DNA from: an uncultured Neomegalonema sp. | GTDB lineage: Bacteria > Pseudomonadota > Alphaproteobacteria > Rhodobacterales > Rhodobacteraceae | Reading direction: 5' to 3' | DNA: 64,000 nucleotides | Assembly (NCBI GenBank): GCA_938008165.1 | Contig: CALLLP010000004.1 | Location: forward strand, 89,729 to 153,728 | Shown: positions 50,966-61,067 of the stretch, piece by piece | Numbering within the stretch: position 1 is the first letter of the stretch | Layout of the letters: each line of letters begins with the position of its first letter | Translations under genes and position numbers: made by a program | Notes under the pieces: generated by a model | The model's input: only the letters and a program-made list of their open reading frames with translations | The model's database searches: none | Told to the model about the DNA's origin: nothing

Positions 50966-51745
50966 ATGGCCGAGTATACCGTCATCCGTTATGTCCTTGC
51001 GGGCGATGTGGCCGAGATTACGCTTGATCGGCCCGATACCCTCAACAGCCTCAATGCCGCAATGCGCGCCGAGCTGAAACATGCCGTCGAGCGTGCGCAG
51101 GCCGAAAAAGCCCGCGTGATCCTGCTGACGGGCGAGGGGCGTTCATTTTGCTCCGGTCAGGATCTGGGCGAGACCGAAACCGGCATCCCGGATGTCGAGC
51201 GCACGCTGCGCGAGGAATACGAACCGATGGCCCGTGCGATCCTCGATTGCGAGATTCCGATCATTGCGGCGGTCAATGGTACGGCGGCGGGGGCGGGGGC
51301 CAGCCTTGCTCTGCTGGCCGATATCGTGATGGCGGGGCAGGGGTCGCAATTCGTCATCGCCTTTGCGCGCATCGGTCTGATGCCCGATGTTGCCCTGACC
51401 TATTTCCTGCCCCGTCAGGTGGGCCTCGCCCGCGCGATGGGCATGGCGATGACGACCGAGCCGGTGGACGGTCAGCGCGCCGCCGATTGGGGTCTGATCT
51501 GGAAGGCCGTTCCCGACGAGGCGCTGTTACCGCAATCCCGCGCTCTCGCTGGCGCCATGGCCAAGGGGCCGACGCGCTCGTTCTCTCTGATCCGCAAGGC
51601 GATGCGGGCCAGCCTTGACAACGATCTGACCGCCCAACTTGCGGTGGAGTCGGCAGGTCAGGGCGAGGCGGCGGGGACACGCGACTTTCTCGAAGGGACG
51701 ACCGCGTTCCTCGAAAAAAGGATGCCGTCTTTCGAAGGGCGATGA
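50966..51745 (+). CDS. Enoyl-CoA hydratase/isomerase family protein (PaaG-like)
   Basis: Protein of 259 aa. Crotonase fold: EITLDRPDTLNSLNAAMRAE, oxyanion-hole segment GRSFCSGQDLGETE, then IIAAVNGTAAGAGASLALLA and FIVIAFARIGLMPD-like text (here FVIAFARIGLMPD). The SGQDL form and GLMPD resemble PaaG (ring 1,2-epoxyphenylacetyl-CoA isomerase) and related 2-(1,2-epoxy) isomerases, but no paa cluster is present. Start by AGGAG 7 nt upstream. Overlaps the next gene by ATGA. Confidence 0.85.
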   Translation: MAEYTVIRYVLAGDVAEITLDRPDTLNSLNAAMRAELKHAVERAQAEKARVILLTGEGRSFCSGQDLGETETGIPDVERTLREEYEPMARAILDCEIPIIAAVNGTAAGAGASLALLADIVMAGQGSQFVIAFARIGLMPDVALTYFLPRQVGLARAMGMAMTTEPVDGQRAADWGLIWKAVPDEALLPQSRALAGAMAKGPTRSFSLIRKAMRASLDNDLTAQLAVESAGQGEAAGTRDFLEGTTAFLEKRMPSFEGR

Positions 51746-52497
51746 ACGCGTTCTTGCGTTTTGCGGTGCTTCAGGCCCGTGCGGCGGTCTTCGGGATCGG
51801 CATCCTCGCGTTGATCCTTGTGACCAGCGCTGTGTGGCAGGATGCCTGGCCGGTCTACCGTTCGGATTTCATCTTCGTCTTGGTGGTTCTGGCGCAGGTC
51901 TGGCTCTTGGCTACCGGGCGCGAGACATGGCGTGAGGCGAAGGTGATCGCGATTTTTCACGTCGTCGGCGTGGCGATGGAAATCTTCAAGACCGCTATCG
52001 GCTCGTGGCATTATCCAGAACCGGCGATATTCGCCATCGGAAACGTCCCGTTATTCACGGGGTTTATGTATTCGGCGGTGGGCAGCTATATTGCGCGGTT
52101 CTGGCGGCTCAGCGATATGCGGTTGGAGCGGGCACCGCCTCTCTGGGCGGGAATGTTGCTTGGGCTGGCGATATACGTGAATTTCTTCACCCATCATTAC
52201 GTGATGGATATCCGCCTCGGTCTGTTTGTCGCGATCGCCCTGTTATATGGGCGCACGATGGCGCGATTCGGCGAGGAAGGGCCACGTGTTCCCCTCCTCG
52301 CCTTTTTCGCCCTTGCCGCTGTCCTGATCTACATTGCCGAAAATATCGGCTCGATTACTGGAACATGGCTCTACCCGTCGCAGGAGAGCGGCTGGCGACC
52401 CGTGCCCCCGGCAAAACTGGGGGCATGGTTCCTGTTGATGACGATCAGCTTCGTGCTCGTCTGGTCAATTCGTCGGGATCGGTTATCGGAGCGATGA
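51742..52497 (+). CDS. DUF817 family membrane protein
   Basis: Protein of 251 aa with about eight membrane helices. Family-typical blocks are KTAIGSWHYPEPAIFAIGNV, PLFTGFMYSAVGSYIARFWR, YVNFFTHHYVMDIRLGLFV and NIGSITGTWLYPSQESGWRP. The many His/Trp/Tyr at helix ends suggest a membrane enzyme or metal site, but the function is unknown. Coupled to the enoyl-CoA hydratase gene by a 4-nt overlap. Its 3' end overlaps the convergent prsT gene by 15 nt. Confidence 0.87.
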   Translation: MNAFLRFAVLQARAAVFGIGILALILVTSAVWQDAWPVYRSDFIFVLVVLAQVWLLATGRETWREAKVIAIFHVVGVAMEIFKTAIGSWHYPEPAIFAIGNVPLFTGFMYSAVGSYIARFWRLSDMRLERAPPLWAGMLLGLAIYVNFFTHHYVMDIRLGLFVAIALLYGRTMARFGEEGPRVPLLAFFALAAVLIYIAENIGSITGTWLYPSQESGWRPVPPAKLGAWFLLMTISFVLVWSIRRDRLSER

Positions 52498-55221
52498 CAG
52501 AAGGTTTTCCGCTTTGCCTCGTGCTTCGAAATTGCCGCTGCTGTCCAAAACGCCGCTCAGGATCATCCGCGCTTCGGAGCCTCGTCCCGCTTTCGACAGG
52601 GCGGCGGCATAATGATAGCCGATTTCGGGGTTTTCGGGGGCCATCTTGGCGGCCCGTGAGAGAAGGGTCAGACCCTGTTCCAGCTTTCCGTATTCGACCA
52701 GCATCCATCCATAGGTATCCGCCACCTCTGGCGACCCGCTTGCCGCCTGAAACGCGCGTTCCGCGTAATCCAGCGCATCGGGCCGGTTGGACCTGTGCCT
52801 CAACCATGCGAAGTTGTTCAGGGCCACCGGATTGGACGGCTCCAGCTTCAGGAATTCACCATAGACGGTTTCGGCTTCGGCGTAGTTCTGCTGATCCATC
52901 ATCGCGGTTGCATAGGCGATCATAGCGCCCCGATCGGTTGGGTTGTTCTGAACCCACTGGCGCAGGCCCTCATTGGCGACATCCATCCGTCCCGCTCTGA
53001 TCCGCGCACCGTAAAGGGCGGTTGCGAGCTGACTGTCCGGGCTGCGGCGAAAGGCTTTTTCCAGTACTTCGACGCCGATTACGGGCTGGCCACTTTCGGC
53101 GGCGACATGGGCCAGCAACCGGGCTGCGGCGCTGGGGTTCTGTGCCGACAGGGATTGTGCGGCTTCTTGCGCAACGGCGGTGTCGCGCTGTTTGATCGCC
53201 AGCGTTGCCATCGTGCTTGCGACCGAAGCATTGCTGGGCCAGCGTTTTATCCCGGCACGCAGGGCGGCATAGGCGTCATCGACCCGGCCTGCCGCTGCAA
53301 GCGCGTCGGCGTTGATGAGGACGGCCCGCGGCGAATCCGGCGCGCGTTGCATCAATCGGTTTGCGGCGATGACTGCCTCTTTACCTTCCCCGGCATCGAT
53401 CAACGAGACGGCGGCGAAGGACAGATCGTTCAGCGATGCCTTGGGAATGGCCGACAGGCGTTTGGCTTCACGGATGGCGATATCGTTGCGATTGAGCAAA
53501 ATCGCATTGCGGACCAGTGCTTTCATGACATCGACAGAGTTCGGCAGACGCCGCGCTCCATCTTCCAGCACCGTAAGCGCCGCCTCGCGCTCCCCGGTCT
53601 GGGCCAATTGCTGCGAAAGGCGCAAAAGAAGAAATTCGCTGTTCGGATTAGCAGCGGCCATCGACCGAAGCCGCCCCGTCGTCACGTGAGGCGTGGGGTC
53701 GAGTTGTTCCTGCGCCACATGGGCCGCGATCAATTCCGGATCGGCGGCAAGGGCGCGATCTAAACTCTTGCGGGCACTGTCGATATCTCCCCGTGCGGCG
53801 GCGATACCCCCGCGCAGGGCCTGTACCCGCGCGGCACGCTGAACCGAATCGCTCAGGCCATTGAGCACGACTTCCGCAGCGCTGGGATCGTTATTCGACA
53901 AGGCGGCCCCGGCCTTCAGAACGGCGATACGCAGGGTGTTGTCGCCGCCTGTTGTCGGGTCCAGCAGGCTCAGCGCCGTGGTGGCATCGCGCCGCTCTAC
54001 GGGCGTGCCGGATTCCGCAAGGATGGCAAAATGCTCACGGGCATCGCCGAATCGGTCGAGGGCCAGATACGCCCCGGCCAATTGCCGCCGGGTGCCGGTG
54101 TCTTCAGGGCTGCGCGCCAGCAGGGTTTCGAGAATATCCACCGCGTTGCTTGGCTGCCCCATTCTCAGGCGAACGGTCGCGAGGGCGCGCCGCGCGTCGA
54201 GATTCTTTGGTTCCATCGAGATGTAGCGCTGAAACAGCGAATCGGCCTGACTGTATTCCTCGCGTTCGGTCTTGATCAGCGCCCCAAGCAAAACCGCAGG
54301 TGAGAAACGGTCGAAACTGCGTTGCAGCTGCGTAAAACTGTTATTCGCGGCATCGTAATCGCCCTCGGCAAAGGCAATCGCCGCTTTGAGATAATGGCTG
54401 ATAGGCGCGCCCGGTTCCAGGCGCGTCACCGCCTCGGAATCGCTGCGTGCGCGGGTGATATCGCCATTGGAGAGAGAGGCGCGCGCCCGCGAGATCAACG
54501 GCCCGATATTATTCGGTTGCAGGGCGACGGCCTTGTCGAATGACAGGAAGGCGGCATGTTTGTCGCCCAGTGTCAGCGACACCTCGCCGCGCAGAATCCA
54601 GCCCTGTGCATAATCGGGTTTGCCCTGAACGATTTCATCCAGCTTGTCGGCAGCACGGCTATAATCTTTGCGGGCAGCAAAGACCCGCGCGAGTCCGAAA
54701 TGCCCTTCGACCCGGCGCGAATCGATCGCAATGATGTTCTGAAACGCGGTGTACGCTTCATCAAGGCGTTCGAGGCCGATCAGCGCCGAGCCGCGAATGA
54801 CCAGTTTTTGCATCATCAGGTCGTTATTTGCGGCCCCACCGGCGACCAATGCCAAGGCATCGGCGGGCTTGCCCTGCTGCAAGGCAATCTCGCCCAGCAA
54901 AATGGCGGTTTCGTCGCTGGGCGAGAGGCGATGGGCGCGCCCGATTTCTTTTTCCGCCGTTTTCAGTTCTCCGCCCTGCAGGGCGATTTTGCCCAGCATC
55001 AACCGCGCAGGGGCATGATCGGGATTGGCCCGCAGGACGTTTTTCAGTTCAATGGAGGCATCGCGCAGTTTGCCATCCCGAAAAAAGGTTTCGGCGCGGC
55101 TATAGGTTTCGCTGATGATGGCGCTGTCAGCTTTCGCAAAGGCGGGGGATGGAGCGATGACCACACCGCCTGCAAGGGCGAGAGCAAGAGCAAGGGGGGT
55201 GGTCAAGGGATGACGCGGCAT
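52483..55221 (-). CDS. prsT: XrtA/PEP-CTERM system TPR protein PrsT
   Basis: Protein of 912 aa consisting of about 20 tetratricopeptide repeats after a signal peptide (LALALALAGGVVIAPSPAFA). It matches the PrsT family that accompanies exosortase A loci and is thought to act as a periplasmic scaffold in exopolysaccharide export. Family members are annotated as lipoproteins, but this one ends its signal in AFA-KAD without a lipobox Cys. Start at 55221 with GGAG 6 nt upstream. Last gene of the minus-strand XrtA locus, 62 bp after the amidotransferase. Confidence 0.9.
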   Translation of the reverse strand: MPRHPLTTPLALALALAGGVVIAPSPAFAKADSAIISETYSRAETFFRDGKLRDASIELKNVLRANPDHAPARLMLGKIALQGGELKTAEKEIGRAHRLSPSDETAILLGEIALQQGKPADALALVAGGAANNDLMMQKLVIRGSALIGLERLDEAYTAFQNIIAIDSRRVEGHFGLARVFAARKDYSRAADKLDEIVQGKPDYAQGWILRGEVSLTLGDKHAAFLSFDKAVALQPNNIGPLISRARASLSNGDITRARSDSEAVTRLEPGAPISHYLKAAIAFAEGDYDAANNSFTQLQRSFDRFSPAVLLGALIKTEREEYSQADSLFQRYISMEPKNLDARRALATVRLRMGQPSNAVDILETLLARSPEDTGTRRQLAGAYLALDRFGDAREHFAILAESGTPVERRDATTALSLLDPTTGGDNTLRIAVLKAGAALSNNDPSAAEVVLNGLSDSVQRAARVQALRGGIAAARGDIDSARKSLDRALAADPELIAAHVAQEQLDPTPHVTTGRLRSMAAANPNSEFLLLRLSQQLAQTGEREAALTVLEDGARRLPNSVDVMKALVRNAILLNRNDIAIREAKRLSAIPKASLNDLSFAAVSLIDAGEGKEAVIAANRLMQRAPDSPRAVLINADALAAAGRVDDAYAALRAGIKRWPSNASVASTMATLAIKQRDTAVAQEAAQSLSAQNPSAAARLLAHVAAESGQPVIGVEVLEKAFRRSPDSQLATALYGARIRAGRMDVANEGLRQWVQNNPTDRGAMIAYATAMMDQQNYAEAETVYGEFLKLEPSNPVALNNFAWLRHRSNRPDALDYAERAFQAASGSPEVADTYGWMLVEYGKLEQGLTLLSRAAKMAPENPEIGYHYAAALSKAGRGSEARMILSGVLDSSGNFEARGKAENLLSSLR

Positions 55222-55283
55222 TGACGGCTCCGACTGAATTCTGAGGTTCAGTCGCACCATGCCCTAGCAAGGTTGACCGGAGC

Positions 55284-57194
55284 TTAAGCCGCCCTGTCCA
55301 GTTTCCGGGAATCGTCAATTTTGCTGATAAACCTGTCCAGCATCATCACAGTCCAGAGCGCCCGGCTCGTATCTGCCCGGCCCGTGCGCAGGTCGCGCCA
55401 CAGATCGTTCATCGCGCGCTGTTCCAGCAAACCCGATTCCAGCAGGATCGAATCATTGGTCAGACGCTCCATCTCGCTCGCGAAGCGCCCCGTCATCCAA
55501 TGGCCGATGGGCGCAACGAAGCCGCGCTTTTTCGCTCCGAGAATCGTGTCCGGCACATGCTCGTTGAGAGCGGCTTTCAAAACCCGCTTGCCGGAAAATC
55601 CGTCGAGCTTGAGAGTGGTCGGCAGGCGCGCGGCCCATTGAGCGAGGTCGATATCTAGCAAGGGATTACGCACCTCAATGCCCATAGCCATGCTCGCGCG
55701 GTCGACCTTCACGAGCATTCGCCCCGGCAGCCATGTCATCAGGTCTACATATTGTGCGCGGGCGAGGGGGTCGTCTGTATCGGCACGGGCGGCATGCTCG
55801 CGCAGCAGATCGGCGGTCGAATAGGCATCGACGCGCCCCTGCGCCCCTAGCAGGGCATCGCGCTGGCGTTCCTGCATCAGTGCAGTGGCGCGGAACAATC
55901 CACCCATCGCATCGGTCGCCAGCGATTCGAGGGTCGATTTCGCGCGCAGCACACGCGGTCCCCGCTGCATCGCCGGATAGGCGCGCGATAATGGCCCAAA
56001 CAGGCCCCGCCCGGCCCATCCGGGCATCCGGGCCTTCATCCGTTCTTCGGCGAGGTGATAGGGATAGCGCCGGTATCCGGCGAACAGCTCATCGCCGCCA
56101 TCCCCTGACAGGGCGACCTTCACGTAACGCGCGGCCATGCGGCATAGATGCAGCGTTGGCAGGGCGGAGGCATCGGCAAAGGGTTCGCTGAAGGCATCGC
56201 CCAGATGACCCAGATCGGCCATCGCATCCGCCGTCACCCGCTCGACATGGTGATGCGCGCCATAGCGCTGCGCGACCGATGCCGCGAGATCGGTTTCGTC
56301 CAGTTTAGGGTCGTCAAAGCCCATCGTACAGGCACCCAGCCCCGGTCCCCGGATACCGCTGGCGATGGCCAGCATGGCCGCACTATCCACTCCACCCGAC
56401 AAAAACGTTCCCAGCGGCACATCCGCCACCAGCCGCTTACCGACCGCCTGACGTAGCAGGGGGGTCAATTGCTCGATCGCCTCGTCCAGCGTGGCATTGC
56501 CTTCGGGATGCACCCGGATCGACCAATAGCATTGCGGCGCAGACATCTCGCCGCCCCGGTCGAGGCGCAGAACATGGGCAGGAGCCAGTTTTTCGATGCC
56601 CTCAAAGATCGATTTCGGTTCCGGCACATAGCCGAGCGCCAGATAATCGGCCAGCGCATCGCGCCGGATCGGGGGCACCCCGTCGAGACCCGCGAGGATC
56701 GCATCCAGATCCGAGCCGAACAGCAATTCGCCCGATGCGGTTCGCGTATAATAAAACGGTTTTTTGCCCCAGCGATCCCGTAGCAGGAACAGGCTCTCGC
56801 GATCCTCGTCCCAGATTGCGGCGGCAAAAAAGCCATCGAGTCGCGGCACAATCGCCTCGCCCCAGACGCGCCAACCATGGAGCAATACCTCCGTATCGCA
56901 ATCGGAGGTAAAGACCGCGCCTTGCGCTTCCAGTTCTGTGCGCAGGGTGCGGAAATTGTAGATCATGCCGTTGAAGACCAGCGCCACACGCCCATCCGCG
57001 CTGACATAGGGTTGTTTGCCCCCTTCCGGGTCGATGATCGCAAGGCGACGATGACCAAGGCCCACTCCCGGTGCGAACCACTGCCCCTCACCGTCCGGCC
57101 CCCGCCGTGCGATGGCGTCGGTCATGGCCCTCAGGCGCGCAGGGGCAACCGGCGCACGGCCCCTGAGATCGACGATGCCTGCAATTCCGCACAT
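55284..57194 (-). CDS. XrtA system amidotransferase (asparagine synthase-like)
   Basis: Protein of 636 aa. N-terminal class II glutaminase domain begins MCGIAGIVDLRG with the nucleophile Cys2, plus FNGMIYNFRTLR and DCDTEVLLHGW. The C-terminal synthetase domain has the pyrophosphate loop FLSGGVDSAAML and ALSGDGGDELFAGYRRY. This type recurs in exosortase A loci and is assumed to amidate a sugar acid of the exopolysaccharide rather than make asparagine. Its ATG overlaps the xrtA stop. Confidence 0.93.
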   Translation of the reverse strand: MCGIAGIVDLRGRAPVAPARLRAMTDAIARRGPDGEGQWFAPGVGLGHRRLAIIDPEGGKQPYVSADGRVALVFNGMIYNFRTLRTELEAQGAVFTSDCDTEVLLHGWRVWGEAIVPRLDGFFAAAIWDEDRESLFLLRDRWGKKPFYYTRTASGELLFGSDLDAILAGLDGVPPIRRDALADYLALGYVPEPKSIFEGIEKLAPAHVLRLDRGGEMSAPQCYWSIRVHPEGNATLDEAIEQLTPLLRQAVGKRLVADVPLGTFLSGGVDSAAMLAIASGIRGPGLGACTMGFDDPKLDETDLAASVAQRYGAHHHVERVTADAMADLGHLGDAFSEPFADASALPTLHLCRMAARYVKVALSGDGGDELFAGYRRYPYHLAEERMKARMPGWAGRGLFGPLSRAYPAMQRGPRVLRAKSTLESLATDAMGGLFRATALMQERQRDALLGAQGRVDAYSTADLLREHAARADTDDPLARAQYVDLMTWLPGRMLVKVDRASMAMGIEVRNPLLDIDLAQWAARLPTTLKLDGFSGKRVLKAALNEHVPDTILGAKKRGFVAPIGHWMTGRFASEMERLTNDSILLESGLLEQRAMNDLWRDLRTGRADTSRALWTVMMLDRFISKIDDSRKLDRAA

Positions 57195-58759
57195 CAGTCG
57201 AGCAATCCGGCTAGGGGCAGTGCATCGGCCAGCAGCGCTTCGATGGCGTCGATGGCCTCTTGACGGTCTTCGGGGCGGTTATATTGAGCCGAGAGCGCGA
57301 TAACGGCGGCTTTGGCGGTGCCGCCCGTCATCCGCGATTGCAGTTGCGCCAGCTTGACCGCTTTCGGATTGGCCGACAGGGTGCCATCGACCAACACCCA
57401 TGATGCAACGATCCGCGACGAGAAAGTCGTACCCAGATCGTCCATCACATAATGGGTCAGCGCATCGTGCCGCGCTGTGCCCGGCAGGCCGGTCGCGCCA
57501 GTCTCCAGCGTGATCGAGCCGAGTTGCGCGCGCTTCCAGACCGCATCGTCGTCGAAACGGTTCGACCAGTGCAGAGCCTCCGCCCCCTCGCGCTGATGGG
57601 TATAGGCGGCGACATAGACATCGACGCTATGCGTCCCATCCGTCAGGTGCAGGCGCTCTGCCCGGTCGGCGCTGTTGAAGCGGGGAATCCAGCGATCGAT
57701 GGCGTCCGGGTCCGTCGGCAGCACGCGCCACCCTTCCGGCACGACCCGCAGAGCGATTTCGGTCGGCAGCGGCTCGGCGACCGGCGCGGTCAAGGCTGCA
57801 AGCGCCGGACCGCCCGACACAATCATCGTTCCGGCAATGATGGCGGCAAACCCCCTTGGAGACCGGGGGTAGGTGAGTGTCTCGACGGGTTGCATCGCCG
57901 GATCTTCGATGCTGCGATCCGCAAAGAGACCCCCGATCCAGATCATCAGGATCATGACCAGCGAAAAGAAAATCCAGCCATAGACCAGATGATCCACCCC
58001 GACCGCGAGCGTATTATCGGTCATATGCGCCAGTATCATGATTCCATAGGCGCGCACGCAATTGGCCAAAATCGGGATCGCCACGGCCAAAAACAGGAAC
58101 AAGCCCCATTTCCATGCCCGGTCATAGCTGAAATACGCGAAGACGAAGGCGACAAAGATATTCGCGATCAAAAAGCGGATACCGGCGCAGGCTTCCGCAA
58201 CCTCCCATAAGCCGGAGGTCAGCTCGATAAACAGACCTTCGCGATAGACGGACAGGCCGCTCATTTGCAGCATCCAAACGGAGACATCCGCCGTAATCTC
58301 TTGCAAGAGCGGAATCAGAAAATCGCCGAACGGCACCATGAAGGCGAGAAACAGGATCGGAAACCGGAACCGCCGCGCAAAATCCCACCCCAGACACAGC
58401 GGCACCATCGCCATCAGCGCACCGACAAAGCCGACATGGCGCAGCAGGTTAATCCCCGCGATCTCGCCCAGAAAGCTGATCCCCGCACATCCCGCCAGAG
58501 GCACGATTGCCCAGAGCGCGGGCGTCGGGCACAGATGTGCAACCTCCTCGCGTCGACGCCAGACGAGCCATACGCTGATCGGCGCGACGAGAAAGCCGTG
58601 GTTATAGGTCGTCGTGTGCCACCATATATCCACCATACTCGCCAGCGTCTCAAACTGAGCCAAGCACAGCACCACGATCAATACGGCAAGGCGCAGAAAA
58701 GGCCCCGCCGTGGCGCGTTCCGGCGGTGCGGTTAATTCGGAAAACTCTGTCGTAGTCAT
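57194..58759 (-). CDS. xrtA: Exosortase A with fused EpsI domain
   Basis: Protein of 521 aa. The N-terminal membrane part (about 20-280) contains the transpeptidase residues Cys191 in EACAGIRF, Arg236 in ANCVRAYGI and His257 in DHLVYGW, defining an exosortase that cleaves PEP-CTERM tails. The C-terminal soluble part (from about 320, LPTEIALRVVPEGWRVLPTD) is the EpsI/DUF3485 domain, a common fusion in this group. Flanked by overlaps of 4 nt with the glycosyltransferase and one base with the amidotransferase. No PEP-CTERM substrate gene is in the window. Confidence 0.94.
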   Translation of the reverse strand: MTTTEFSELTAPPERATAGPFLRLAVLIVVLCLAQFETLASMVDIWWHTTTYNHGFLVAPISVWLVWRRREEVAHLCPTPALWAIVPLAGCAGISFLGEIAGINLLRHVGFVGALMAMVPLCLGWDFARRFRFPILFLAFMVPFGDFLIPLLQEITADVSVWMLQMSGLSVYREGLFIELTSGLWEVAEACAGIRFLIANIFVAFVFAYFSYDRAWKWGLFLFLAVAIPILANCVRAYGIMILAHMTDNTLAVGVDHLVYGWIFFSLVMILMIWIGGLFADRSIEDPAMQPVETLTYPRSPRGFAAIIAGTMIVSGGPALAALTAPVAEPLPTEIALRVVPEGWRVLPTDPDAIDRWIPRFNSADRAERLHLTDGTHSVDVYVAAYTHQREGAEALHWSNRFDDDAVWKRAQLGSITLETGATGLPGTARHDALTHYVMDDLGTTFSSRIVASWVLVDGTLSANPKAVKLAQLQSRMTGGTAKAAVIALSAQYNRPEDRQEAIDAIEALLADALPLAGLLD

Positions 58760-59994
58760 GCGGCGCTCCGACTATCGGCGGGGGAGCGCGCATCGGCGAT
58801 GACCTGTTCCAATGCTTCGATCCGCGCCGCCCAACTGTAATCGTCCTCAATCAACCTGCGCGCGCTCTGCGCAAGGGCATCGGCACGGGATGGATGATCG
58901 AGCAGGGTCGCGATCGATTGAGCAAACTCCGCGCCAGTCCCTGCGACCATCACAGACTCGTCATGCTTTGCGCCGATCCCGTCGAGGGCTGCACTGGTCA
59001 CGATAACCGGCAAGCGCGCGGCCATCGCTTCCAACACCTTGTTTTGCACCCCGCGCGCCAATTGCAGGGGCGCGACGGCCAGATCGGCATGGACGAGATA
59101 GGGTCGCATATCCGGCACCCGGCCTGTTACCTCGATATCGCCCCCCGCAAGGGCCTGAACCGCCTTGGTCGGGTTAGAGCCTGCGATGACAAAGGTAACG
59201 GCCCGGCTCATATCGCGCAGGCGGGGCATTGCCTCCTTGGCGAACCATGTCACGGCTTCGACATTGGGCACGTAATCCATCGCGCCGGTAAAGATCACCC
59301 TAGCGCGTCCGTCACTCGGATAAGGCGAGGGCAGGGCGTCGGCATCCTGCCATCCTTCCAGCTCGACCCCGTTGCCGATGGCATGGACGCGGTTCGTGAT
59401 GCCGGTGACGCGCCCGAAAAGGGCGGCTTCGTTATCGGTGACGAACAGGCTGGCTTCCGCGCGGGTGGCGAGCGCCTTTTCGGCATCGCGCATCATCCCT
59501 GCCTCGCGTGCATAGACGCGGCCCATCACGCCGCCCTGCGTCTCGCCCATCACACGCCATTTTTCGGAATCCACATCAACGAAATCGACGATCAGGGGCG
59601 CGTCATTCTGTTGGATGGCCGCCAGATAGGGCATGGTGCCCGATGAATACAGCATTACCGCATCGAAGCGATGGGCGCGCGTGACATCGCGGACCCAGTC
59701 CATCAGCGCCCTATGGCGAAAATAGGCAAAAGAAATCGGCTCACGCCGCGCAATTGCCTCGACCGCCGCCCGTTGGCGCGAGCGCCCGCGTCCATCCGCA
59801 ATACAGACCTCCGCACACAGATCATCAAGCGCGGTTCGGTATTGCCAATCGTCGGGATCATCCACCGGCGCACCGAGGAAAACCGCGTGTTTCTCGGCCA
59901 ATCCCCGGATCAAGTGATAGGCGCGCAGCTTTTCGCCCTTATGCGGCGGATAGGGGATGCGATGGGCGAGGAACAGGATCTTTGACTGGCTCAT
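58756..59994 (-). CDS. TIGR03087 family XrtA system glycosyltransferase
   Basis: Protein of 412 aa. GT4-type fold: ILFLAHRIPYPPHKGEKLRA at the N-terminus, FTGAMDYVPNVEAVTWFAKE in the middle, and the sugar-nucleotide region VHADLAVAPLQLARGVQNKV with LEAMAARLPVIVT. This is the signature of the TIGR03087 glycosyltransferase found next to exosortase A. Start at 59994, 5 nt after the FemAB stop, with GGGA inside that gene's end. Confidence 0.92.
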   Translation of the reverse strand: MSQSKILFLAHRIPYPPHKGEKLRAYHLIRGLAEKHAVFLGAPVDDPDDWQYRTALDDLCAEVCIADGRGRSRQRAAVEAIARREPISFAYFRHRALMDWVRDVTRAHRFDAVMLYSSGTMPYLAAIQQNDAPLIVDFVDVDSEKWRVMGETQGGVMGRVYAREAGMMRDAEKALATRAEASLFVTDNEAALFGRVTGITNRVHAIGNGVELEGWQDADALPSPYPSDGRARVIFTGAMDYVPNVEAVTWFAKEAMPRLRDMSRAVTFVIAGSNPTKAVQALAGGDIEVTGRVPDMRPYLVHADLAVAPLQLARGVQNKVLEAMAARLPVIVTSAALDGIGAKHDESVMVAGTGAEFAQSIATLLDHPSRADALAQSARRLIEDDYSWAARIEALEQVIADARSPADSRSAA

Positions 59995-59999
59995 TGCAT

Positions 60000-61067
60000 T
60001 TATCCCAATTGCCGCGCGAGAAACGGCCCGACACATTTGGTCAGACCGAAGGGCAGCTTTTTCCATGTCGCGACAAAGCGCGCGTATTTCGGATTGTTGG
60101 GGTTGACGTCCGGCATCGCCTTGGCCCGGATCAGATGATATTGATAGGCGAGCGCCATCGGCTCGAAGCCCCAGTATTTCTTGTAATCGAATGATCCGGT
60201 GCCGACCTTCGAGCGCCCGAAATCAAAGGTTTCGATCCCTTGCTCGCCCGCGCGCTCCATCAAATCCCAGTAGACATGATCGAAGGCATGCAGCTTGCGC
60301 GCCTCGACCAGCGCCCCGACGTAATAGGGATAGACACAGCCCTTGAACCAAAAGGTCATCAGCGCCACGACAGGTCCCTTATCGGTGCCCACCGTCGAAA
60401 TCTCGCAGGCATCGCCAAACGCCGCTTTCAGCGCCGCATACCAGCGCAGCGGCAGGATCGGTGTGCCGAGCGCATGCAGATTGCGGGCATATAGATCGTG
60501 GAACACATCGACCGGCGCGTCGGTATCGACGATGAAATCCGCCTTGATCCCTTTTCGAACATCCGCGCGTTTCTTCCGGGGAATGGCTTTCAGTCGATCT
60601 TCCGAGGTTGCGGCGAGGGGCGCGCGAAATCCGGCATAGGTTTCCGCCTTTGTCGGCCAGTCATCGAACAGCGCATGGTCGCCCCTGAGTTCAACGCAAT
60701 CCACATGACGTGCCTCGCCCAGCTTGATGGCCTCATCCGCCAGCGCCCCGGCGACGATATCGTCGATGGCGAGCACGCCGCCGCCAACGGAAAATCCGGT
60801 CGAGACGAGGGTATTGCCGAACAAGGGTGTTTTGACATGCACGAGCGGCAGAATGCCGATGACATCGTTCCCCGCTCGGGCGATGAGATAGGGGGTGTCA
60901 TAGCCCAGCCCCTCGCGGATCGCGTCGCGCCATGCAAGGCTGTGAAACGGGGTCGCTTCGGGGTGAGAGGCGACGAAAGCCTCCCAGCTTGCTTCGTCAC
61001 CCGGCGAGAGTGGTGTCACGGTCGGAGTGAGCACTCCGGTTAGCGTGTAGATCGTCGAGCCATCCAT
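60000..61067 (-). CDS. FemAB-like XrtA/PEP-CTERM associated protein
   Basis: Protein of 355 aa of the GNAT/FemAB fold: FHSLAWRDAIREGLGYDTPY, then PRKKRADVRKGIKAD, GTPILPLRWYAALKAAFGDA and FDFGRSKVGTGSFDYKKYWG. The last block is strongly conserved in the exosortase-associated FemAB family. It probably transfers an amino acid or acyl group to a polymer building block; the donor is unknown. Start at 61067 by GAGG 6 nt upstream; this gives a 71-nt out-of-frame overlap with the deacetylase end, longer than usual. Confidence 0.88.
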   Translation of the reverse strand: MDGSTIYTLTGVLTPTVTPLSPGDEASWEAFVASHPEATPFHSLAWRDAIREGLGYDTPYLIARAGNDVIGILPLVHVKTPLFGNTLVSTGFSVGGGVLAIDDIVAGALADEAIKLGEARHVDCVELRGDHALFDDWPTKAETYAGFRAPLAATSEDRLKAIPRKKRADVRKGIKADFIVDTDAPVDVFHDLYARNLHALGTPILPLRWYAALKAAFGDACEISTVGTDKGPVVALMTFWFKGCVYPYYVGALVEARKLHAFDHVYWDLMERAGEQGIETFDFGRSKVGTGSFDYKKYWGFEPMALAYQYHLIRAKAMPDVNPNNPKYARFVATWKKLPFGLTKCVGPFLARQLG

